DNA of 61,320 nt from Lacunisphaera sp. GTDB lineage: Bacteria; Verrucomicrobiota; Verrucomicrobiia; Opitutales; Opitutaceae. The DNA lies in the NCBI GenBank assembly GCA_009695095.1, contig SIBQ01000004.1, positions 45,535 through 106,854 of the forward strand. The letters run 5' to 3'. Numbering within the stretch: position 1 is the first letter of the stretch; the number at the start of each line of letters is the position of its first letter. Below the pieces are notes generated by a model. That model was not told the origin of the DNA. It saw only the letters and a program-made list of their open reading frames with translations, and made no database searches. Of this stretch, positions 19,480 through 29,613 are shown piece by piece. A program made the position numbers and the translations under genes.

Positions 19480-20688
19480 TCACATCGGCGGCATCGAGTC
19501 CACCACCGGCTCCCCGCGAGGGAAGCAAATCTTGGCCACGGCCTCCTTGAAATCCGCCGCGCCGCGCAGAATCTCGATCTCCAGCCGCAGATAGTAGCAG
19601 GGCAGCGGAAACTTCTCCCCGGCGTCGATGCGCACGGCATCCTTCTCGGTGGTGATCATCATTTCTACGCCCGCGTCCCTTGCCTCGCCAAACACTGTCG
19701 CGAGGTCCTCGGGCGTGAAACGGTAGTGGTCCAGGAACTGACGGGTGTAGCCGAGCCTGGCGCCGGTCTCGCGCAAAAAACCCTCGAAACTCTCCGGCGC
19801 AGCGATGCCGCTGAAGGCGCCGATGCGGCGCCCCGCCAGTGCCGTGAGCGGCAGCCGCTCTCCGTTGTCGATGCGTTGCAGATATTGCGGCTTGTGGGCG
19901 CACTCGATGATTTCCGCGCCGGGATTGAACCGCCGGATCATGGCTTCTAGCTCCTCGTCGCGCACCCCCTTCGACTTGGTCAGGAATACATAGGAGGCGC
20001 GCTGGAGATGCTTGATGGGCTCGCGGAGAATACCGCGCGGCAGCAAGTGGCCGTTGCCAAAGGGGTTGGTCTTGTCCACCAGCAGCAGGTTGAGCCGGCC
20101 CTTGAGCGGCAGGTATTGGAAGCCGTCGTCGAGCACCAGCGTGTCGCAGCCGAAGCGCTTGATGGCATACGCCCCGGCCTTTACGCGGTTCTTGTCTACC
20201 AGCACGACGACGCCCGGCAGATTGCGCGCGAGCATGAACGGCTCGTCACCGGCGACTTCGGAGTCGAGCAGCACCTTTTCGCCGTCACTAACCACGCGCG
20301 TCGGCACCTCCTCGGTGGGATTGAGCCAGAACCACCATTTCTGCCACCACGGCGGGGCCTTGCTCTTGTAGCCGCGGGAGAGGATGGCGACCTTGCGGCC
20401 ACGCTCCTGCAAGGCCTTGGCGAATTTTTCCACCACGGGAGTCTTGCCTGTGCCGCCAACGGTCAGGTTGCCGACGACCACGACGAGGCAGCCGAGCGGC
20501 TGGTCGCGCAGGATGCGGTTGCGGTAGAGCCAGAGCCTCAGCTGCACAATCCCGCTGAAGAGATAGGAACACACCTGCAGGAACGCCCCGAAGACCACCG
20601 CCAGCGCGTCTTCGCGCCGCCCCATGATGACATCGATGGCGAACTGCTCCAATTCATCGATTTTATGACGGAACCAGCGGTGAGGCAT
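19480..20688 (-). CDS. lpxK: Tetraacyldisaccharide 4'-kinase
   Basis: 402 aa from ATG 20688; a TTG two codons upstream is also open. The P-loop [25 protein letters not shown] and [21 protein letters not shown] are LpxK signatures, followed by [17 protein letters not shown] and the C-terminal TTEKDAVRI. It phosphorylates the 4' position of the lipid A disaccharide at the inner membrane, so this is a lipopolysaccharide-making bacterium. The about 75-residue N-terminal membrane-associating segment is longer than in E. coli. It is divergent from the aminotransferase, with about 95 bases between starts. Confidence 0.93.
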   Translation of the reverse strand: MPHRWFRHKIDELEQFAIDVIMGRREDALAVVFGAFLQVCSYLFSGIVQLRLWLYRNRILRDQPLGCLVVVVGNLTVGGTGKTPVVEKFAKALQERGRKVAILSRGYKSKAPPWWQKWWFWLNPTEEVPTRVVSDGEKVLLDSEVAGDEPFMLARNLPGVVVLVDKNRVKAGAYAIKRFGCDTLVLDDGFQYLPLKGRLNLLLVDKTNPFGNGHLLPRGILREPIKHLQRASYVFLTKSKGVRDEELEAMIRRFNPGAEIIECAHKPQYLQRIDNGERLPLTALAGRRIGAFSGIAAPESFEGFLRETGARLGYTRQFLDHYRFTPEDLATVFGEARDAGVEMMITTEKDAVRIDAGEKFPLPCYYLRLEIEILRGAADFKEAVAKICFPRGEPVVDSMPPM

Positions 20689-20782
20689 GAGCAAATTGGC
20701 TTTGACGCTTGGGAAGCGGCGGGTTGTGAGTCTTTGCTAGCTGTTGACATTGCGACATGCAATACCGGCTTCATCATCTCAC

Positions 20783-21868
20783 ATGAGCTACAAGCTTTTC
20801 ATTCCTGGCCCAATAGCCGTCTCGGAGAAAACCCTCTGCGCGATGACGCAGCCCATGATCGGCCATCGCAGCGCCGACTTCGTCGCGCTCTACCAGGCGA
20901 TCCAGCCGGACCTGCAGGCTCTCGTCTATACCCGGGACCCCGTCTACCTTTCGACGAGCAGCGCCTTTGGGGCGATGGAGGGCGCCCTCCGGAACCTGGT
21001 CAAAAAGAAGGTACTGTGCTGCATGAACGGCGCTTTCGCCGACAAGTGGCACGATGTCGCCCTTCGCTGCGGCAAGCAGGCCACCGCGCTGAAGTGCGAC
21101 TGGGGCCAGCCGGTCGATCCCGCCGCGGTGCGCAAGGAACTCGCCACCGGCGCCTACGACGCCATCACCCTGATCCACAACGAGACCTCCTGCGGCTGCA
21201 TGAGCGACCTGCCCGCCATCATGGCGATGGTGCGCGAATTTCCGGAGGTCGTCAGCATCGTGGACACCGTCAGCTCGTTCAGCGCCCTGGCGATCAAGAA
21301 GGACGAGCTCGGCATTGACGTATTCATCACCGGCTCGCAGAAAGCCCTCGCCCTGCCGCCGGGGCTGTCGCTCATCTCCGCCTCCAAGAAGGCGCTCGCC
21401 CGCGCCGCGACCATCGCCGACCGCGGCTATTATTTCGATTTCCTCGAGTTCCATAAAAACCACGAGGGCGGCATGACGACCAGCACACCGGTAATATCGC
21501 TCATCTACGCGCTCAAGTCCAAGCTCGAGGACATCAAGGCCGAGGGCGTCGAGGCCCGCTACGCCCGTCATGCCCGGCTGAACAAACAGGTGCGCGACTG
21601 GGCGCTCGCGAAGGGCTTCAAGTTGTTCCCGAAGGAGGGCTGCGGCTCGGTCACGCTCAATTGCTTTGCCAACACCCGCAACGTCGACCTCGTCGCGCTG
21701 AACAACGTCCTCAAGACCAAGCACGGTCTCGTGATCGACGGCGGTTACGGCAAGCTCAAGGGCAAGACCTTTCGCATCTCGAACATGGGCGATGAGACCG
21801 ACGCAACCATCGTGGCTCTCGTCCAGGCGCTCAATGCGGCCCTCACCGAGATGTCCCGGTCAGCGTAG
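20783..21868 (+). CDS. Class V aminotransferase (alanine-glyoxylate / serine-pyruvate type)
   Basis: 361 aa from ATG 20783 (MSYKLFIPGPIAVSEKTL). PGP, HRSADF, TSSAFGAMEGALRN and VDTVSSFSALAI are typical of the AGT-like PLP enzymes. The PLP lysine is in ITGSQKALALPPGL. The C-terminal domain ends with FRISNMGDETDATIVALVQAL, equivalent to RIGhMG...D. Likely reactions are alanine:glyoxylate or phosphoserine-like transamination; the exact donor is unknown. A TTGACA sits at 20744-20749, but no good -10 hexamer is spaced from it. Confidence 0.85.
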   Translation: MSYKLFIPGPIAVSEKTLCAMTQPMIGHRSADFVALYQAIQPDLQALVYTRDPVYLSTSSAFGAMEGALRNLVKKKVLCCMNGAFADKWHDVALRCGKQATALKCDWGQPVDPAAVRKELATGAYDAITLIHNETSCGCMSDLPAIMAMVREFPEVVSIVDTVSSFSALAIKKDELGIDVFITGSQKALALPPGLSLISASKKALARAATIADRGYYFDFLEFHKNHEGGMTTSTPVISLIYALKSKLEDIKAEGVEARYARHARLNKQVRDWALAKGFKLFPKEGCGSVTLNCFANTRNVDLVALNNVLKTKHGLVIDGGYGKLKGKTFRISNMGDETDATIVALVQALNAALTEMSRSA

Positions 21869-21924
21869 GGGCCGGCCGGATTTCAGCATCGCCGTATTGG
21901 AAGCTACAGTCAGTCTCGCCAGTC

Positions 21925-23086
21925 ATGAAGGCGACATTTGTTATCGGTTTCACGTTGGCCATGTTAGCCCCCGCACTGAAAGCCGAAGAGACGGCGACGT
22001 CAGAGGCCTATCGGTTGGGCGCGCTGGCCCGTCTCGCAGAAATGGACGGCAAGCAAAGTGAGGTCCTGGACTACTTCAACCAGTCACTGGCGTTTGTGCC
22101 AGACGCCATCATCTACAGCAACCGCGGGGACTTGAAAAATAAACTTCGGGATTTTTCGGGTGCGATTGCCGATTACGACAAGGCCATCGCCCTGCAGCCT
22201 GCGGACATCGAAATCTTCTATGGCAACAGGGGTTTCTATAAGCATCAAATGGGCGACCTTGCTGGCGCCATCGCCGACTATGACCAGGTCATTGCCCGAA
22301 AACCGCATGCCGCTCTCTATTACAACAACCGCGGCTACGCCAAGATTACCAAGGGGGATCTCGCCGGAGCGATCGCAGACTATTCCAAGGCCCTAGCGCT
22401 GGAGCCGGATACGATCAAATTCCGCGACAACCTGGCCAACGCAAAAAGGGACAGCGGGGATCTTGCCGGGGCGATCGCTGAATACGACAAGCTTGTCGAA
22501 CTGGAGCCAAAGGAACCAAGGTTCTACTACGTCCGGGCCTATTCCCGCCGACTAATCAACGATTTCGCCGGAGCCATCGACGATTATACTAAATTCTACG
22601 AGCTCTTTCCGGACAACTGGCTCGGTTGTTTTTGCCGGGCGATTCTCCGCCATGCCAAGGGTGAACTTGAGGCGGCTGCGACGGATTATGATCTAACCCT
22701 GGCCGTAGCAAAAAAGGAGGACTACTCCTACATCTGGCCGTATCGCGAGATCGCGCTGCGCCAGTTGCAACGCGGGACTCTATTCGCTGAACTCGCGAAG
22801 ACTGTCGCGCAATGGAAGGACAGTTGGTCCAAAACCCTCGGCCTCTACCTGCTCGAGGCCATCCCCGAGGCCGGACTTTTCGCAAAGGCCGGGCAAGGCC
22901 CCGCCAACCTGGTGCCCGCGCAGCAGTGTGCCGCATTTTATTTTTGCCGGTATTACCCGGCTGCTCGCGGGCGACGAGGCCGCCGCCCGGAGATTTTTCG
23001 AGCAATGCGTCGCCACGAAACAGACCATTTGCGACGAGTTCATCCTCGCCCGCGCGGAAGGCGCGCGCCTCTCGAAAAAGCGCTGA
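21925..23086 (+). pseudogene. Secreted tetratricopeptide-repeat protein with frameshift
   Basis: ATG 21925 opens with a signal peptide (KATFVIGFTLAMLAPALKAE). At least five TPR units follow, each with AGAIADYDKAIAL-type helices and NRG spacing (residues about 30-240). Near 22943 the frame changes: the open frame gives a poor arginine-rich tail. Skipping one T in the TTTTT run gives AGITRLLAGDEAAARRFFEQCV...FILARAEGARLSKKR and a TGA at 23084-23086, clearly the original end. One extra T explains it. A scaffold or envelope role is likely, but no partner is evident. Confidence 0.65.
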
Positions 23087-23153
23087 ATTGCGGCCCGCCC
23101 GAAAAAGTATTGCTTGAAAATGTCGGCGGCGGCCCCTAACCGCTCGCCCCTAC

Positions 23154-25955
23154 ATGAAGTGTCTCATCATCGCCGAGAAGCCCTCCGTCGCCGCGGATCT
23201 GGCGCGCGCGCTCGGCAAAGTGCCGATGAAAGGCAATCACTACGAGAATGACGAATATGTCATTTCGTCGGCCGTCGGTCATTTGGTGGGGCTTCAGATG
23301 CCGGAGGATATCGACAAAAAGAAATACGGCTTCTGGCGACTGGAGACGCTGCCGATTATCCCGGACGAGTTCCAGCTCATGCCTTTGCCCGAGGGCAAGG
23401 AGCGTTTCGGCCAGCTCAAGAAGCTACTCGCCCGCAAAGATATCACCAGCATCATCAACGGCTGCGACGCGGGCCGCGAGGGCGAACTGATCTTCACCTA
23501 TATCTACCAGCTGACAAAATGCAAAAAGCCTTTTAAACGGCTCTGGATGTCTTCCATGACCAACGAGGGCATCCGCGAGGCATTCCTACACCTGCGGACT
23601 GCAGCGCAGATGCAGGGCCTGGCCGACGCCGCGCGCTGCCGGAGCGAGAGCGACTGGCTCATCGGCATCAACGGCACCCGCGCGCTGACCAAGCGGATGT
23701 TCGGCTCGCGCGCGGGCAACGTGGCCTCCGTCGGCCGTGTGCAGACCCCCACCCTGGCCATCGTCTACAATCGCGAATTGGAGATCCGCAATTTCAAGCC
23801 CCGCGACTACTGGCGGGTCACCGCCAGCTTCGAGCTGGCCAAAGGCCGTTACGAGGGCGTCTACCAACGCCCGGATTTCAAGAAGAGCGAAGACGACGAG
23901 CACGACCGTATCGACCGCCTCTGGAAGCAAAAGGATGCTGAGGCCGTTCTCACCGCCTGCACCGGCCTGCCGGTCGCCGCGGTTTCCGAGGAGAAGAAAC
24001 CCAGCACGCAGATCGCGCCGCGACTTTACGACTTGACGACCCTGCAGCGCGAGGCAAACGGCCGTTACGGCTTCCCGGCCAAACGCACGCTGCAGATCGC
24101 GCAGGCCCTTTACGAGCGGCACAAGATGATCACCTACCCCCGCTCCGACTCGCGCGCCTTGCCGGAGGATTATATGCCACTGGTGCGCGAGACACTGGCC
24201 AACCTCCATGGCGACCTGAAGCCGCATGCCCAGCGGGTGCTCGACTCCGGCTGGGTGCAGCCGAAGAAACGCATCTTTAACAATGCGCAGGTCTCGGACC
24301 ACTTCGCCATCATCCCGACCCAGCACGAAGCCAAGCACCTCGACGAGGCCGAGGCCAAACTTTTTGACATGATCGCCCGGCGGTTTGTCGCCGTGTTCCA
24401 TCCCGTGGCGGAATTTGACGTGACCACACGCCTGAGCCTCGTGGCCAGGCACAACTTCAAGACCGAGGGCAAAGTGCTGACCGCACCCGGCTGGCTGGCG
24501 GTCTACGGCAAGTCGACACTGGACGACGACGCACCCGACTCCAACGCGCTGCTGGCGCTCTCCCCCGAGGACAAGAACAAGGCCAGGACCGTCGACCCCG
24601 TGCTCCACGCCGAAAGCACCCGGCCGCCCCCGCGCTACACCGAGGCCACGCTCCTGTCGGCCATGGAAGGCGCTGGCAAGCTCGTCGAGGATGAAGACCA
24701 CGCCGAGGCTATGAAGGAACGCGGGCTGGGCACGCCCGCCACGCGCGCCGACACCATCGACGGCCTCATCAACCAGAAATACATGGACCGCAACCAGCGC
24801 GAGCTTGTGCCGACCACCAAGGCCGAACAGGTATTGCAGTTTCTCACCGCCGTGAAGGCCGACGACATCACCAGCCCGACCATGACGGGCGAATGGGAAT
24901 TCCACTTGCGCGAGATGGAGCACGGCAAGTTCTCCCGCGACAAGTTCATGGCCGAGATCATCAAGGAGACCAAGGGCATCGTGGCCCGGGTGAAAAACTT
25001 CGAGGAGGACGACTCAGTCGCCCGTGTGACCGACATAAAATCTCCCACCGACGGCAAGCCTTTGCGCGAGACGCTGCGCGGTTACAAATCCAAGGACGGC
25101 GAGTTCATGGTCTACAAGGTCATCGGTGGCCGTCGCATGGAGGAGCCCGAAATCAAGGAGCTGGTGGAAAAACGCACGGTCGGCCCGCTCGACGGCTTCA
25201 TCTCGAACAAGACCCGCAACCGCTTCTCCGCCGTGCTCAAGCTCGTGCAGGTGGAGGACAAGAAGGATCCGACGCTCCAGAAGTGGAAAACTGAGTTTGA
25301 TTTCGGCGACAAGGCCGACATCGCCACCCTCACGCCTTTCTGGACTGATCCGGCGACCGGTGGCCAGCTCTGCGAAAACGGCAGCAGTTACATCCTGCGC
25401 GAAAAAGAAGGTGAAGGCTGGAAACAAACGTTCCGCATCGGCCGCATCATGTGCCAGAAGCCCATCCCACCCGAGCAGGTGATCAAGATGGTCACCGACG
25501 GCAAGACCGATCTGATCGTGGGCTTCACTTCCAAGAAGGGCCGGCAGTTCGACGCCTTCCTCAAGCGCGAGGGCCCCAAGATGTCGTGGGAATTCCCGCC
25601 GCGCAAAGCCAAGCTGGACAAGGACGGCAAACCCATCCCCCGCAAAGCCCGCGTCCCGCTCGATCTTTCCAAGGCCACGGTCATCGGCGAAAGCAAGGTG
25701 CACGACGGCGAGCTGGTCATGACGGACGACGCCTTCTACGTGCGCAAACCCGGCCAGGACAACCGCGCCGTGTTCAAGTGCTCGCGCAAGATCTGCGAGG
25801 TCGAGATCCCGGTTGATGAAATCCGGCTCCTTGTCGAGCAAGGCCGCAGCAGCCTGATCGAGGGTTTTGTGTCCAAGCGCGGCAACAAGTTCAGCGCCTA
25901 TCTCGTGCTCTCCCAGAAACAGGACAAGGCGGACTTCGAATTCCCTTCTCGGTGA
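23154..25955 (+). CDS. Type IA DNA topoisomerase (TopB/TopIII-like) with C-terminal repeats
   Basis: 933 aa. The Toprim domain holds KCLIIAEKPSVAADLARALG and CDAGREGELIFTYIY. The active tyrosine is Tyr328 in KMITYPRSDSRALP. The gate domains follow, with GLGTPATRADTIDGLI and VPTTKAEQVLQFL. After residue about 640 come three or more topoisomerase C-terminal repeat units (PLDGFISNKTRNRFSAVLKL, LIVGFTSKKGRQFDAFLKR, LIEGFVSKRGNKFSAYLVLS). There are no zinc-ribbon cysteine clusters. Type IA enzymes relax or decatenate DNA through single-strand passage. The repeat tail probably replaces the zinc fingers in binding DNA. Confidence 0.92.
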   Translation: MKCLIIAEKPSVAADLARALGKVPMKGNHYENDEYVISSAVGHLVGLQMPEDIDKKKYGFWRLETLPIIPDEFQLMPLPEGKERFGQLKKLLARKDITSIINGCDAGREGELIFTYIYQLTKCKKPFKRLWMSSMTNEGIREAFLHLRTAAQMQGLADAARCRSESDWLIGINGTRALTKRMFGSRAGNVASVGRVQTPTLAIVYNRELEIRNFKPRDYWRVTASFELAKGRYEGVYQRPDFKKSEDDEHDRIDRLWKQKDAEAVLTACTGLPVAAVSEEKKPSTQIAPRLYDLTTLQREANGRYGFPAKRTLQIAQALYERHKMITYPRSDSRALPEDYMPLVRETLANLHGDLKPHAQRVLDSGWVQPKKRIFNNAQVSDHFAIIPTQHEAKHLDEAEAKLFDMIARRFVAVFHPVAEFDVTTRLSLVARHNFKTEGKVLTAPGWLAVYGKSTLDDDAPDSNALLALSPEDKNKARTVDPVLHAESTRPPPRYTEATLLSAMEGAGKLVEDEDHAEAMKERGLGTPATRADTIDGLINQKYMDRNQRELVPTTKAEQVLQFLTAVKADDITSPTMTGEWEFHLREMEHGKFSRDKFMAEIIKETKGIVARVKNFEEDDSVARVTDIKSPTDGKPLRETLRGYKSKDGEFMVYKVIGGRRMEEPEIKELVEKRTVGPLDGFISNKTRNRFSAVLKLVQVEDKKDPTLQKWKTEFDFGDKADIATLTPFWTDPATGGQLCENGSSYILREKEGEGWKQTFRIGRIMCQKPIPPEQVIKMVTDGKTDLIVGFTSKKGRQFDAFLKREGPKMSWEFPPRKAKLDKDGKPIPRKARVPLDLSKATVIGESKVHDGELVMTDDAFYVRKPGQDNRAVFKCSRKICEVEIPVDEIRLLVEQGRSSLIEGFVSKRGNKFSAYLVLSQKQDKADFEFPSR

Positions 25956-26038
25956 GAAGAGAATATGGTGAGCCGTATCGCGGCAAATCCCGCTGGGATA
26001 CAACGAACCGGGTGCTCACTGGGTGGTGAGATGCGCAA

Positions 26039-26183
26039 TTTCCACCGCAGTGAGGTGGAAACATGGCGTGCCCCATCCGGGCGATTCACGCCAGGACAGC
26101 CGGCGCCAGTGATGACGGTGCGCAGCAATCCGCGCGCAATCATTGGCCATTTCTGCACAGAGAAAACCCTTGCGGGTGTTCTC
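26039..26183. promoter_or_regulatory. Two hairpins in the topoisomerase-fba gap
   Basis: TTTCCACC-GCAGTGA-GGTGGAAA (26039-26061, perfect 8 bp) and GAGAAAACCC-TTGC-GGGTGTTCTC (26160-26183, 9 of 10 pairs). The second ends 42 bases before the fba ATG. Either may terminate topoisomerase transcripts or structure the fba leader. Neither has a clear T-tract. No gene is seen in 25956-26225. Confidence 0.4.
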
Positions 26184-26225
26184 TCATGAGCGGTATCCTC
26201 GCCTCTCGCTCAATTCTTTCCCTCC

Positions 26226-27176
26226 ATGATTGTCACGACCGGCCGGCTCTTCAAGCACGCCTACGGAAAATATGCCGTCGGCGCCTACAACATCAACAAC
26301 GCCGAACAGGCTATGGGCCTCTTCAAGGGCTGCATCTCGTCCCAGGCGCCGTTCATCATCCAGATTTCCAAGGGCGCGCGGAAATACACGGACAAGCGCA
26401 TGCTGGAGGCCATCATCCGCGCCGCCGCCGAGATCTTCCCCGAGGCCATCTTTGCCGTCCACCTCGACCACGGCGACGAGGAAACCTGCTATGACTGCAT
26501 CAAGTCCGGCTTTTTCAGCTCCGTGATGATCGACGCCTCCCACGACCCGTTCGAGAAGAACGTCGCGATCACCAAGCGCGTCACCGACGCGGCCCACAAG
26601 AAGGGCATCTCGGTCGAGGCCGAGCTCGGCATGCTCGGCGGTGTCGAGGAGGACATCAAGGTCGAGGAGGGCAATGCATGCCTCACCGACCCGGCCGAGG
26701 CCGAGAAGTTTGTGAAGCTGAGCGCGTGCGATTCCCTCGCCTGCGCCATCGGCACGTCGCACGGCGCCTTCAAGTTCAAGGGCCGGCAGTCCCTGCATTT
26801 CGACGTCCTTGACAAGATCAAGGCCCTCCTGCCCGGTTTCCCGCTCGTCATGCACGGCAGCTCCAGCGTGCCCAAGGAGGAGGTCGACCGCATCAACGCC
26901 GCCGGCGGCACGATCGCGGGCTCGATGGGCGTCGACGTGAATGAATACCTGCCCGCCGCCAAGCGCGGTGTGACCAAGGTCAACATCGACACCGACGGCC
27001 GCCTGGTGTGGACGCGGGTCCACCGTGAGTTCTTCCGCGACAATCCCAAGGAGTTCGACTTCCGTCCGCCGGGCAAGGTCTTCATCGAGGAATACGCCAA
27101 GTTCATCGCCAGCCGCAACGTGTTGCTCGGCTCGTCCAACCAGCTCGCCGATCTCCGCAAGTCACTCGGCAAGTAA
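26226..27176 (+). CDS. fba: Class II fructose-bisphosphate aldolase family
   Basis: 316 aa. The class II zinc-aldolase fold is shown by YAVGAYNINNAEQAMGLFKG, FAVHLDHGDEETCYDCIKSGFFSSVMIDASH (zinc His and catalytic Asp region), SVEAELGMLGGVEED, CAIGTSHGAFKF, LVMHGSSSVPKEEVDRINAAGG and VNIDTDGRLV (phosphate-binding). It condenses or cleaves fructose-1,6-bisphosphate in glycolysis and gluconeogenesis. A tagatose or related bisphosphate substrate cannot be excluded. A ribosome site is weak (ctttccctcc). Confidence 0.93.
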   Translation: MIVTTGRLFKHAYGKYAVGAYNINNAEQAMGLFKGCISSQAPFIIQISKGARKYTDKRMLEAIIRAAAEIFPEAIFAVHLDHGDEETCYDCIKSGFFSSVMIDASHDPFEKNVAITKRVTDAAHKKGISVEAELGMLGGVEEDIKVEEGNACLTDPAEAEKFVKLSACDSLACAIGTSHGAFKFKGRQSLHFDVLDKIKALLPGFPLVMHGSSSVPKEEVDRINAAGGTIAGSMGVDVNEYLPAAKRGVTKVNIDTDGRLVWTRVHREFFRDNPKEFDFRPPGKVFIEEYAKFIASRNVLLGSSNQLADLRKSLGK

Positions 27177-27186
27177 AGCGACCGCC

Positions 27187-27707
27187 ATGAGCACCTTCTG
27201 GCGGTTTGGCGGTCTGATCAGCACCCTCGGACTGGCCCTGCTGTTACCCCTGCGGGCGGAGTCCCTGGTGGATGATCCCGGCCGGTTTGCCGTGGACATG
27301 CCCACGCCCATCAAGCGCGACACCTCGGAGATCAATCGGGCTTGGGCAAGGGCACCATGCATCTCATCTCAAATGATGGGCCCAACTCGACCGCCTATAT
27401 TCTGGCCTATAATGACTACCCCTCTGGTTCCATCGCCAAGCTCGATCGGGAGAAGACCTACAGTGACATCATCAATGGATTGGTGGACAGTTTGAAGGGC
27501 ATGGTCCGCTCCAATGTCGAGCACAAGCTGGGTGAAGTGGCTGGCCGGGAATACGTCCTGATCAATAAGACCGACAAATTTGTGTCCCGGACCCGGTGCT
27601 ACTTCGTGGGCGACCGCCTTTACCAGATCATGTATATGGGTCCCATCGGCACCGAGAATGACAAGGAAGCGCTTCATTTCCTGGATTCATTCCGCCTGCT
27701 GCGCTAG
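27187..27707 (+). pseudogene. Secreted hypothetical protein, frameshifted
   Basis: ATG 27187 gives a signal peptide (STFWRFGGLISTLGLALLLPLRAES) and VDDPGRFAVDMPTPIKRDTSEIN. Near 27340 the frame breaks, and the continuation LGKGTMHLISNDGPNSTAYILAYNDYP...RTRCYFVGDRLYQIMYMGPIG...ALHFLDSFRLLR is one frame away, ending at TAG. The two parts read as one protein of about 173 residues. The F.V.MP..p opening and the late FLDSF.L block resemble small periplasmic proteins of unknown function in this phylum. It follows fba by 10 bases and may share its transcript. Confidence 0.5.
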
Positions 27708-27772
27708 CCGGGGTGCCCCCATTCCGCGTCTCCGCACTTCCTTGCTTCCGCGATTTCTGTCTGACTGGCGGC

Positions 27773-28440
27773 ATGCTCCCTGATTTCGAGCCCCGTCTCC
27801 GGGCTTTCGCCGAAATCATCGTCCGGGTCGGGCTGAACCTGCAGCCCGGACAGCGCTTGCTCATCACCGAGCCCTACGAGCTGCAGGGCGTGGCGCGCAG
27901 CGCAGAGATCATCGTCGAGGCGGTGAAGGCAGCGGCCGTGGAGGCTGGGTGCCCCCACCCCGCGGTGATTGAAGTTATCTGGGGCGACGGTGCCCGTTTG
28001 CGGGAGTATGCCGTGAATAAGGACTGGCGCGGTTTCGTCCAACTGGTGGACGGCAACGCCCGACGCATGCAGGCCAATCTTCAAAACCAGCACGCCATGC
28101 TCTTTCTGCAGGGCAGCCAGCCCGGACTGCTGGACGGCATTGCCGCGGCGGGCGTCGGTGAGCTGCGCCGGATGGCCTGAGAACATTTCGGACCCATCGC
28201 GCAGCGACTGGTGCAGAGCGCCACCAACTGGACCGTGGCGCCCGCGCCATAGCCGGACTGGGCGAAGATCGTTTTTGCCGACCTTCCCTCTCCCCGGCGG
28301 CTCACGGCCTTGTGGGACACCGTGTTCGAGGCGATGCGGATTTCCCCTCACGCCGGGTCAGCCGATTCGTGGCCAGCCCACTTGCAGGCGCTGCAAAAAT
28401 ACCGCGACGTCCTGAACGCACAGCAGCTCAAGACGCTGCG
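27773..28440 (+). pseudogene. Decayed M29 aminopeptidase paralogue
   Basis: From ATG 27773: LPDFEPRLRAFAEIIVRVGLNLQPGQRLLITEP and VEVIWGD-like VIEVIWGDGARLREYA, the N-terminal domain of M29 enzymes. A frameshift near 28178 is followed in another frame by FGPIAQRLVQSATNWTVAPAP, an in-frame TAG (near 28250), then PDWAKIVFADLP, LTALWDTVFEAMRIS and WPAHLQALQKYRDVLN. It stops resembling M29 after about 28440, so the metal-binding C-terminal half is missing. It is a dead relative of the gene at 18246-19364. Confidence 0.6.
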
Positions 28441-28626
28441 CTCACTCTGGCCTGGCTCGGGTTGCGCCCGTCCGCCACCGAGCCGGTTGCACCAGTCGCC
28501 GGGATCGCCCAGACCGAGTTTGTCGAGGCTGGCAAGGCCAACGCTTCGACCATGGTCTATGTGGACAAGGAAAGCGGCTGGCTGGGCGTCTGGGCGTTGG
28601 ACAGCGACGCCAACAGCAAGGGCTGA
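28441..28626 (+). pseudogene. Unrelated C-terminal protein remnant
   Basis: A frame ending at TGA 28624-28626 reads LGLRPSATEPVAPVAGIAQTEFVEAGKANASTMVYVDKESGWLGVWALDSDANSKG. The TEFVEAG...TMVYVDKESGWLGVWALD pattern reminds me of the C-terminal tail of zinc-finger anti-sigma factors, but I hold this loosely. It abuts the truncated M29 remnant directly, which suggests a deletion that joined two genes. Confidence 0.3.
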
Positions 28627-28633
28627 GCTAGGG

Positions 28634-29467
28634 TCACGGCAGCCACGGGAATTTCCCGGACTGCGGTTTCCGCTTTTCCTTCTGGGCGGTCATGAACTCC
28701 TTCGCCTCCCCAGTCATGTAATAAAGCATGGTGGCGTTGCCGGCGAGTTCCTGGATGCCGCTCTGGCCGTCGAGCTCGGCGTTGAAGGCGGACTTCAGGC
28801 ACCGGATGGCGAGCGGGCTGCGCTGCAAAATCTCCCGGGCCCACGCGACGCCCTCGGCCTCGAGATGCTTCAGCGCCACGACCTTGTTGACCAGACCCAT
28901 CGCAAGCGCCTCCGCGGCGTTGTATTGCCGGCAGAGGAACCACATTTCGCGGGCTTTCTTCTGGCCGACCATCCGCGCCAGGTAACTCGAACCAAAACCG
29001 CCGTCGAAGCTGCCCATCTTGGGGCCGACCTGGCCGAAGATGGCGTTGTCGGCCGCAATGGTCAGGTCGCACACGACATGCAGCACATGGCCGCCGCCAA
29101 TCGCGTACCCCGCGACGAGCGCGATGACGACCTTGGGCATCGAGCGGATGAGTTTCTGGACCTCAAGCACATTGAGGCGCGGCACGCCCAGGCCGTCGAT
29201 GTAGCCCCCGTGGCCGCGGACGGACTGGTCGCCGCCGGAACAGAAAGCGTATTTGCCGTCCTTGGCCGGGCCAGCGCCGGTTAGAAATACGACACCAATC
29301 GACTGGTCTTCGCGGGCGTCCAGCAGCGCCTCGTGCAGCTCCGCCACAGTCTGCGGGCGGAAGGCATTGCGCTTCTCCGGCCGGTTGAGGGTGATTTTCG
29401 CCATGCCAGCGGCCTTCTGATAGATGATGTCCTCGTATTTCTTGGCGATTTTCCAGGCGAGACGCAT
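28634..29467 (-). CDS. menB: 1,4-dihydroxy-2-naphthoyl-CoA synthase
   Basis: 277 aa crotonase-fold enzyme. MenB-specific wording: [86 protein letters not shown], and the C-terminal [15 protein letters not shown]. It closes the second ring of menaquinone from o-succinylbenzoyl-CoA. The other men genes in the window are menD and menF, about 3 kb away on the same strand, separated by kup and a sensor gene on the opposite strand. Confidence 0.92.
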   Translation of the reverse strand: MRLAWKIAKKYEDIIYQKAAGMAKITLNRPEKRNAFRPQTVAELHEALLDAREDQSIGVVFLTGAGPAKDGKYAFCSGGDQSVRGHGGYIDGLGVPRLNVLEVQKLIRSMPKVVIALVAGYAIGGGHVLHVVCDLTIAADNAIFGQVGPKMGSFDGGFGSSYLARMVGQKKAREMWFLCRQYNAAEALAMGLVNKVVALKHLEAEGVAWAREILQRSPLAIRCLKSAFNAELDGQSGIQELAGNATMLYYMTGEAKEFMTAQKEKRKPQSGKFPWLP

Positions 29468-29613
29468 GCTCCAAGGTCACTTGAAAAGACCTGAGGGGCA
29501 ACCGTTTTTGATATCTCGGCTCATTTTTTACCAAACAGGTCAAGCTGTATTAACTTTTTTTTGGAAACTGCTTGGAGTGCAGGGCGACAACCCGACAATG
29601 GCCCCTCTTTCGT

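Noticed and set aside
20744-20760. A sigma-70 promoter before the aminotransferase (TTGACA)
   Set aside because: No acceptable -10 hexamer is found 16-18 bases downstream.
20008-21318. Long plus-strand frame across lpxK and the aminotransferase
   Set aside because: It is antisense to lpxK and then out of frame with the aminotransferase; its residue composition is that of a shadow frame.
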